Part shown: piece by piece, positions 59,197-64,000 of the stretch
Layout of the letters: every line of letters begins with the position of its first letter
Position numbering within the stretch: the first letter of the stretch is position 1
Program-made: the position numbers and the translations under genes
Notes under the pieces: model-generated
The model's database searches: none
What the model was told of the DNA's origin: nothing
What the model saw: the letters and a program-made list of their open reading frames with translations, nothing else
Assembly (NCBI RefSeq): GCF_023228165.1
Contig: NZ_JALOBS010000004.1
Location: 141,772-205,771, forward strand
Reading direction: 5' to 3'
Length of the DNA: 64,000 nucleotides
Source: Methylomonas sp.
GTDB lineage: Bacteria > Pseudomonadota > Gammaproteobacteria > Methylococcales > Methylomonadaceae

Positions 59197-59610
59197 TTAA
59201 TCATTTTTCATCTGCCGGCCAATAATGCGCATGGTGCCGATAAAAAAATGCAATGAACGGCGCACATCCGGGTCGTTTAGCGAGCTGATTAATTGAAATA
59301 AACCGGGTGGCTTTTCTAATGCTTCCGTTTGCGCGTTTGCCATACGCACGGCATTACCGGCTGTCCAGCCCAAGGCTAAAATTTCTTCGCCTACTTTAGT
59401 GGTTTTTTCCAGTGCCGCTTCATCAAGAAATTCGATATTGTCCGATATGATCGATAATAAATCGATGATGTTATTGAAGCGTCCAGCTTGTACTAAGGGG
59501 GTGGCTTTATCGATTAGATTCTTAATACCGTCAAGGGTTGCCGGGTCATTAAGCGCCGTATCCGACACAAGTTTTGCTACATTTGTATTTAACTGCTTTT
59601 CTTCAGACAT
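59197..59610 (-). CDS. DUF1641 protein paired with SQR-like flavoprotein
   Basis: A 137-aa protein. NLIDKATPLVQAGRFNNIIDLLSIISDNIEFLDEAALEK and LFQLISSLNDPDVRRSLHFFIGTMRIIG are the two DUF1641 helical blocks. I chose the ATG at 59608-59610 (MSEEKQLNTN) behind AATTACTTATG-type spacing; a longer frame would overlap the SQR-like gene's end. DUF1641 genes are often neighbours of FAD-dependent quinone reductases, as here (18 bases). Function unknown; a small partner or anchor subunit is likely. Confidence 0.8.
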   Translation of the reverse strand: MSEEKQLNTNVAKLVSDTALNDPATLDGIKNLIDKATPLVQAGRFNNIIDLLSIISDNIEFLDEAALEKTTKVGEEILALGWTAGNAVRMANAQTEALEKPPGLFQLISSLNDPDVRRSLHFFIGTMRIIGRQMKND

Positions 59611-59627
59611 AAGTAATTCCTCTGTAA

Positions 59628-60827
59628 TCAAACGATTCCACGTGCAACAGCCCAATAAATGCCGCGATTAAACGTTTTACGCATTAAGCCACCGAGCTTG
59701 GTAGGTGGGGCGACCTGTACATCATGCTTATAGTCGTACCAGAGTGGCATGCCGGCTTCTAATCCCATTTGAGCGATGGCCTGTACTTTGCCGTCATAGA
59801 TAGCCGAGGTGTAACCACGACGAATTTCCGAGGCGATATTTTCCACCACGACAGGCGATTGGTTATGACAGGTGCCACCGGCTTTACTCACCGGCAAATC
59901 AACGGTATCGCCCATCACATAGACATTATCGGTACCGTACATTTTCAAGGTTTCAAAGTCGGTAGGTAACCAGCCTTCATTGTTTTGGGCTTGCGACTTG
60001 CCTGAATTAATCACGGCATCTACCGCGCGGATAGGCGGCGTGGCCATTAAAATATCGAATTCTTGAGACTTACCTTCTTCCGAATAGGCTATTTTGGTTT
60101 CGGGATCGACCTTATCTAACGTAAAACCGCGTTGATATTTAATGTTTTTACTATCGAAAATAGTCGGCAACACATCGCAGGTGGGTTTCTGTAGAAACAA
60201 ACAATTACGCAATAATTGAGAAACGGTCGGATAGCTGTAAATAATCTCTACCCGATCCCGCACGCCGCGTTTACGTAAATATTCATCCAGCATTAAGGTG
60301 GTTTCGATGGGGGCAATGCCGCATTGATGCGGTACGTTCGGGGTCTTGGGGAAATTGACCGTGATAAATATACGGCCCTCTTCGATGGTGCGTAATTTAT
60401 GCGCGAGTTGTTGGGCTGCTTTAGTCTGATAAAAATGATCGCCGGCCTCTTTCAAGCCTTCGATGCGTTCCGGTGCCGGAATACAGCCGGTGGAAATCAC
60501 CAGATACTCATAATGGTAGCGCTTGCCGCTTTGGCAAAGGACGCGATTTTGCTCGAATTCGAAACTTTCCACACCATCGACATGAAAAATAATTTCCGGG
60601 CGTAATAACGAGCGTTGTTTACGCACCAGTTCATGCGGATGAAAAGCGTTAAAAGCCACATACATATTGGCCGGCTTGTAAATATGGTTAGGGGAATTTG
60701 AGAGCATCATGATCTCAATTTCGCCTTTTAGAATCTCCGGATAAAATTTAGCGACTAAATTATTAGCGGTCATGGTGCCGCCTATCCCGCCGCCAACCAC
60801 GATAATGCGTTTTGTCGAGCTAGTCAT
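59628..60827 (-). CDS. sulfide:quinone oxidoreductase-like flavoprotein
   Basis: A 399-aa FAD/NAD(P)-binding oxidoreductase. The dinucleotide fold starts with VVGGGIGGTM (10-19). YLVISTGCIPAPERI (C115) is the second FAD element, and further cysteines C169 (PHQCGIAP) and C320 (GGTCHNQS) lie where SQR-family enzymes keep redox cysteines. MGDTVDLPVSKAGG near 305-318 is the closing FAD motif. SQRs oxidise sulfide and pass electrons to quinone at the membrane. The rhodanese and 4Fe-4S neighbours fit a sulfur role, but a related NADH:quinone or coenzyme role is possible. Confidence 0.82.
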   Translation of the reverse strand: MTSSTKRIIVVGGGIGGTMTANNLVAKFYPEILKGEIEIMMLSNSPNHIYKPANMYVAFNAFHPHELVRKQRSLLRPEIIFHVDGVESFEFEQNRVLCQSGKRYHYEYLVISTGCIPAPERIEGLKEAGDHFYQTKAAQQLAHKLRTIEEGRIFITVNFPKTPNVPHQCGIAPIETTLMLDEYLRKRGVRDRVEIIYSYPTVSQLLRNCLFLQKPTCDVLPTIFDSKNIKYQRGFTLDKVDPETKIAYSEEGKSQEFDILMATPPIRAVDAVINSGKSQAQNNEGWLPTDFETLKMYGTDNVYVMGDTVDLPVSKAGGTCHNQSPVVVENIASEIRRGYTSAIYDGKVQAIAQMGLEAGMPLWYDYKHDVQVAPPTKLGGLMRKTFNRGIYWAVARGIV

Positions 60828-60922
60828 AATGACTCCTTCAATTGATTATTCAGTGAAGGGTCAACTTGTCAGACGTATCGATAACGAATATCTAACGCCG
60901 GGCAAGAAGACCCGTTTTTTAG

Positions 60923-61102
60923 TCAGTCGACGCGTTTGAGCGCCCCGGAAGGACATTGATTGACTACCTTGACGATTTCATCGTCAGTCGCATTGTCTGG
61001 TTCGATCACAAATTGTCCGTCCACCACTTTAAATACCTCGGGTAGTGATTTGACACAGTTGCCGGAGTGCGTACATGTTTGTTTATCCCATTGTATTTTC
61101 AT
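60923..61102 (-). CDS. small 4Fe-4S mono-cluster protein (Fer4_19 type)
   Basis: A 59-aa protein that the usual size cut-off hides. It reads MKIQWDKQTCTHSGNCVKSL and ends VVNQCPSGALKRVD. The C10-x5-C16 pair, the conserved W/E positions and the CPSGAL end are those of the divergent Fer4_19 family of single-cluster proteins. It lies five bases after the DUF4242 gene's stop and 95 before the SQR-like start, so it belongs to the same unit and could carry electrons for it. Only three or four cysteines are seen, so the exact cluster ligation is uncertain. Confidence 0.8.
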   Translation of the reverse strand: MKIQWDKQTCTHSGNCVKSLPEVFKVVDGQFVIEPDNATDDEIVKVVNQCPSGALKRVD

Positions 61103-61107
61103 GGTGC

Positions 61108-61392
61108 TTAACCTCTGCTATTTTCAGCTGTTGTTGGATTAATCACTGTTTTTACTTCGGCAATCGAATTTGCCGGAAACTCACCGCGTTCCGCATGCGT
61201 TTTAATGCTTTGTTTATCGGGGGCGATATAAATGCAATAGATTTTGTCGTCCGTCACATAACTTTCCAGCCACTGAATTTGCGGCCCCATATCGTTAAGA
61301 ATACAGCAGGACTTTTGTGATATTTGTTGCAGCTCTGTCGAGGTTAATTGGCCTGCATTAGGGATTTCTCGTTCAATAATATATTTAGGCAT
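61108..61392 (-). CDS. DUF4242 (nickel-binding-like) small protein
   Basis: A 94-aa protein. The start KYIIEREIPNAGQLT and the DKIYCIYIAPDKQSIKTHAERGEFPA block match DUF4242, a small ferredoxin-like-fold family, some members of which bind nickel. Two cysteines (CC at 29-30) and one in IYCIY are present. It lies behind a candidate TetR operator (61411-61426) and is translated just before the 4Fe-4S gene. Role in the sulfur block is unknown. Confidence 0.8.
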   Translation of the reverse strand: MPKYIIEREIPNAGQLTSTELQQISQKSCCILNDMGPQIQWLESYVTDDKIYCIYIAPDKQSIKTHAERGEFPANSIAEVKTVINPTTAENSRG

Positions 61393-61410
61393 GTTGTCTC
61401 CTTTGCTGTA

Positions 61411-61426
61411 ATACGACCAGTCGTCT
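61411..61426. promoter_or_regulatory. candidate TetR operator before the DUF4242 gene
   Basis: ATACGACCAGTCGTCT shares GAC-CNGTCGT with the perfect palindrome at the tetR start. It is 19 bases upstream of the DUF4242 ATG on the minus strand. Confidence 0.65.
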
Positions 61427-61516
61427 TTGGTTGGTTGTTAAAAAAACGATATAGGTCGTCATGACCCTATCGCATAAAAGTTTGTTAGTTAAACGGTCTT
61501 GTTTATTGGTTAAGGC

Positions 61517-61912
61517 TTAAGTTTGTGGCGGAATATTTACGGCTAATTCGGCCGCTTTCCAGGCGGTGATGCCGCCATTAATATTCCTGATATTTTTAAA
61601 GCCCATTTGTTGCATCACAGCCGCCGCCATGGCAGAGCGCCCGGAACTGGCGCAGAGTAGTAGCCATTTTTTATCGCGATCCATCAATTCTTCACGCCGA
61701 CCCGCATATTGACGGTCGGCCGCCGCTTCCAGTATTCCTCGCGGAATATTTAGCGCACCCTCAATAGTACCCGACATAAATTCTGCAGGTTCTCGTACAT
61801 CCAGTACCTGATAGCCTTCATCCAAGAGAGGTTTAACGTTTAATACATCAATTTCGTGTATTTGCGATTTTGCCTGTTTAACAAAATCCATTAAGGTTTT
61901 TTCTTCGCTCAT
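61517..61912 (-). CDS. single-domain rhodanese sulfurtransferase
   Basis: A 131-aa protein. YQVLDVREPAEF and EGALNIPRG are the rhodanese start; the active cysteine C87 lies in LLCASSGRSA, and NINGGITAWKAAEL closes the domain. It transfers sulfane sulfur to a thiol acceptor. The leading 25 residues (MSEEKTLMDFVKQAKSQIHE) are a helical extension typical of such small members. A TetR-type operator stands about 25 bases before the start, so it is a likely regulon member. Confidence 0.9.
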   Translation of the reverse strand: MSEEKTLMDFVKQAKSQIHEIDVLNVKPLLDEGYQVLDVREPAEFMSGTIEGALNIPRGILEAAADRQYAGRREELMDRDKKWLLLCASSGRSAMAAAVMQQMGFKNIRNINGGITAWKAAELAVNIPPQT

Positions 61913-61932
61913 ATTAAAATCCCATGGTTAAT

Positions 61933-61948
61933 AGTTGACCGGTCGTCT
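61933..61948. promoter_or_regulatory. candidate TetR operator before the rhodanese gene
   Basis: AGTTGACCGGTCGTCT contains the GACCGGTCGT core of the tetR palindrome. It lies 21-36 bases upstream of the rhodanese ATG on the minus strand. Confidence 0.65.
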
Positions 61949-62023
61949 TGTTTTTGGGCCTAAAAAAAAGACCCAGACAACCGTCGCTTGAGTCATCCTG
62001 TTTTATTCCTAATCTACAAGCAA

Positions 62024-62611
62024 CTAGGCAACAAAATAATCATTCAATAAGGTATCGTAAAACTCTTGCAAAGGTTGTACGGATTGTTCGATTTTCATCC
62101 GTAACAACGCGCCTTGCCAGTTATTGACCAATAAGTTAGCCATCATGTCTGCGCTCCTATCGGTACGCACCCTGCCTTCCTTTTGTGCTTGCAGCAAAGC
62201 CTTATATTGCAGCGCTTTGTAGCGTTCAACAGCAGACTTTAGCGCCTGATTGCACCGCTCACTGGTATCGCCGATTTCACCCATCAAATTACCCAGTAAA
62301 CATCCCCCTTTGTATCCATTCTTTTCCACTGCAACAATTAGCTCTGCATAGTAGTTTTTTAAAGCAGTGAGCGGGTCGACTTGTGAGTGTTGTAGGTGCC
62401 GCGTTAATAGCAGTATAAAGGGTTCGATATAGTGATTAATGCTTTCAGCGGCAAACTCTTCTTTGCTATCGAAGTAGCTATAAAATGAACCCTTGGGTAC
62501 CTGTACGGCATTTACAATTTCGTTGATTCCGGTTGCATGATAGCCCTGGTTCATCAACAGATAAACACCTTGGTCTAGTAATTTTGTACGTTTGGAAGGC
62601 TTGCTGTTCAT
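62024..62611 (-). CDS. TetR/AcrR-family transcriptional repressor
   Basis: A 195-aa protein. The N-terminal helix-turn-helix is LLDQGVYLLMNQGYHATGINEIVNAVQVPKGSFYSYFDSKEEF (residues about 11-53) with the usual TGxNEI and GSFYSYFxSKEEF signature. The ligand-binding domain carries C-x-LGNLMGEIGD (about 104-113), a pattern of the TetR_C_6/AcrR-like group often linked to reactive-carbonyl or sulfur stress. A perfect 30-bp palindrome lies over its own promoter and looks autoregulatory; weaker copies precede rhodanese and DUF4242. Confidence 0.9.
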   Translation of the reverse strand: MNSKPSKRTKLLDQGVYLLMNQGYHATGINEIVNAVQVPKGSFYSYFDSKEEFAAESINHYIEPFILLLTRHLQHSQVDPLTALKNYYAELIVAVEKNGYKGGCLLGNLMGEIGDTSERCNQALKSAVERYKALQYKALLQAQKEGRVRTDRSADMMANLLVNNWQGALLRMKIEQSVQPLQEFYDTLLNDYFVA

Positions 62612-62618
62612 AGTGGGT

Positions 62619-62648
62619 ACAAAATATACGACCGGTCGTATATTTTGT
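62619..62648. promoter_or_regulatory. perfect 30-bp palindromic TetR operator
   Basis: Arms ACAAAATATACGACC and GGTCGTATATTTTGT are exact complements around the centre between 62633 and 62634. It lies eight bases upstream of the tetR start on the minus strand, the normal place of an autoregulatory operator. Confidence 0.85.
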
Positions 62649-62952
62649 CAATAAATTTTTTCATTTTAAGGCTCGAGCTTTTGAATACGTGGCTTCATTC
62701 ATATGCCATTGAATATAAATTACTCCAGCATGAGAGGGGCTTGAGGTGTCCGAATTTGATGAGCTAACGGTATTAGCTTGAATTTTACTGGTAGGGTAAA
62801 CCGGGCGTAATTTGCGCAATCATATTTCACGCTATTGCACGCATAGTGCCGTTATAATCAGGCGCCTATAGTAATTAACTTCCTTGCCGTATAGGTGTGG
62901 GATTCATTGGCAGCCAGTAAGCACGTTTTGGATTTATTAGCGAGATACCCGT
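62649..62952. other. gap between tetR operator and gspE
   Basis: No gene is supported in this 304-base stretch. It holds the gspE leader and some AT-rich sequence; I see no clear -10/-35 pair or hairpin. Confidence 0.5.
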
Positions 62953-64000
62953 ATGGAAACCGTAAACATGCCCGAAAGATACGCCGAATTTTTAAGTCAT
63001 TTAAAACGTAACGGCAAACTTTCGGATAACGATTTGACCAAAGCCCGCCGCATGCAAAAGTCGGCCCAAGACGATTCATTACCGCAAATGTTGGTCAAAT
63101 TGGGTTTATGCTCCGATGCGGATGTGGCCGAAACCTTTGCTAAAACCCATGGTCTGGAGCGCCTGCGCCCGGAAAACTATCCGCCGCAATCGCCTTTGCA
63201 AGATCATGTGTCGTTACGGTTTTTGAAATACCATCATGTGGTGGGTTTGCAAGCTGACGATGATGGAATCGACGTGGCGGTGATGGACCCGGAAGATGAT
63301 TACTTGCCGCATGCCTTGCGATTGGCGACCGGCAAGCAAATCAGGCTGCATGTCGGGCAACTGTCCGATATCGATGCGGCGTTGGAAATTCAGTATGGCG
63401 ACGGCAAGTCGCAAATGGATAAGCTGATGGACGGCTTGAGTGTGGAAGAAGAGGGCAGCGAAGACCTGGAGCATTTAAAAGATTTGGCCAGCGAAGCGCC
63501 GATTATCCGGATGGTGAATTTCATACTGCAAAAAGCGGTGGAAAGCCGTGCTTCCGACGTACATATCGAACCTTTCGAGCAAAGCTTGAAAGTACGCCTG
63601 CGTATCGATGGGGTGTTGCAGGACATTGATTCGCCGCCGGTGGCGTCGACCGCTGCGGTGTTATCGCGCATCAAAATCATGGCCAAACTGAATATTGCCG
63701 AACGGCGTTTGCCGCAGGATGGTCGCATCAAATTGCAAATGATAGGCAAAGAGCTGGATTTGCGGGTATCCACCATACCGACACTGTACGGCGAAAGCGT
63801 GGTGATACGGTTGCTTGACAAGGAAAATGCGGTGCTGGATTTTGCCGCGCTGGGTTTCGTCGGCAAGCAGGCGGAAAACTTCATGGAAATCTTGGCGCAG
63901 CCGCACGGTATTATTTTGATCACCGGTCCCACCGGCAGCGGTAAATCCACCAGTTTGTATGCGGCGTTAAAGCAGCTCATTACCTCCGAACGCAAAATTA
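62953..64000 (+). CDS. gspE: type II secretion ATPase GspE (cut by the window end)
   Basis: An open frame from ATG 62953 to the window end, at least 349 aa. The N-terminal domain (ETVNMPERYAEFLSHLKRNGKL, DVAEtFAKTHGLER) precedes the secretion ATPase core with KDLASEAPIIRMVNFILQKAVESRASDVHIEPFE, RLRIDGVLQDI, and Walker A GPTGSGKS at 325-332. The APIIRxVN, ASDxHIEP and GVL motifs identify the GspE/PilB group; the length before the core and the AERRLPQDGRI segment favour GspE. It powers secretion through the outer membrane. The Walker B, Asp box and His box lie beyond the window. Confidence 0.85.
   Translation, partial: METVNMPERYAEFLSHLKRNGKLSDNDLTKARRMQKSAQDDSLPQMLVKLGLCSDADVAETFAKTHGLERLRPENYPPQSPLQDHVSLRFLKYHHVVGLQADDDGIDVAVMDPEDDYLPHALRLATGKQIRLHVGQLSDIDAALEIQYGDGKSQMDKLMDGLSVEEEGSEDLEHLKDLASEAPIIRMVNFILQKAVESRASDVHIEPFEQSLKVRLRIDGVLQDIDSPPVASTAAVLSRIKIMAKLNIAERRLPQDGRIKLQMIGKELDLRVSTIPTLYGESVVIRLLDKENAVLDFAALGFVGKQAENFMEILAQPHGIILITGPTGSGKSTSLYAALKQLITSERKI

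Noticed and set aside
60901..60921. Intrinsic terminator on the plus strand (CGGG / CCCG then T-run)
   Set aside because: The stem has only four pairs and all genes here run on the minus strand, so it has nothing to terminate.
1..64000. CRISPR arrays, tRNA and rRNA genes
   Set aside because: I found no regular short repeat-spacer series and no recognisable tRNA or rRNA segment.

Overview
The window reads as a chromosomal segment of a gammaproteobacterium, most likely a Methylococcales-type methanotroph (Methylomonas/Methylobacter-like). That assignment is an inference. It rests on the fabA-fabB pair, slt, ttcA, gspE, a PEP-CTERM-type secreted protein with an LPGAAWLM-style tail, and on base composition and codon use. 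No rRNA, tRNA or CRISPR array was seen.

The first 18.2 kb is mostly housekeeping. It holds a small RRM/VF530 nucleic-acid-binding pair, a large TIR-CHAT-transmembrane-LysM protein, a decayed VgrG tail, a PEP-CTERM protein, an FNR-type regulator with the full set of [4Fe-4S] cysteines, galE, ttcA, fabB-fabA and slt. An MsbA-like ABC exporter is coupled to a PHP phosphoesterase. A divergent sigma-54 activator faces an OBAP (DUF1264) gene that has a near-consensus -24/-12 promoter, followed by a di-haem peroxidase.

From about 20.05 to 50.1 kb, one uninterrupted plus-strand run of about 20 tightly packed genes encodes an extracellular contractile injection system (eCIS, a phage-tail-like particle). 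It has a DUF4255 terminator, a 725-aa sheath, two tube proteins, a second sheath-like protein, a tube-baseplate linker, a tiny DUF5908-like gene, a split D/V spike, gp25, a J-type baseplate protein, a tail-protein-I-like protein, three tandem paralogues of one unknown fold, several unrecognised proteins, an AAA+ ATPase, a 1169-aa DUF4157 protein with an embedded HNH-like segment (the best cargo candidate), and a TPR protein. Many junctions overlap by 1-8 bases, so the run is probably one operon or a few. A 31-bp near-identical direct repeat lies on both sides of the island (18.36 and 50.20 kb), and a decayed second copy of the peroxidase 3' end lies just inside the left edge.

The flanks carry toxin-like genes. 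On the left is a small ADP-ribosyltransferase-like protein. On the right is a recognisable Tse2/Tsi2-like toxin-immunity pair, then a RAYT transposase between two REP palindromes, a papain-fold (Tox-PL-like) protein, and a serine hydrolase of beta-lactamase fold without a signal peptide. Together they suggest an injection particle beside an exchangeable effector zone; that functional link is inferred.

The remainder is a minus-strand membrane-maintenance block (PspA/IM30, YqiJ, YqiK/flotillin, AIM24, M48 protease), then a minus-strand sulfur/redox block (TetR, rhodanese, DUF4242, 4Fe-4S protein, SQR-like flavoprotein, DUF1641). Matching palindromic operators stand before three genes of that block. 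The window ends inside gspE.
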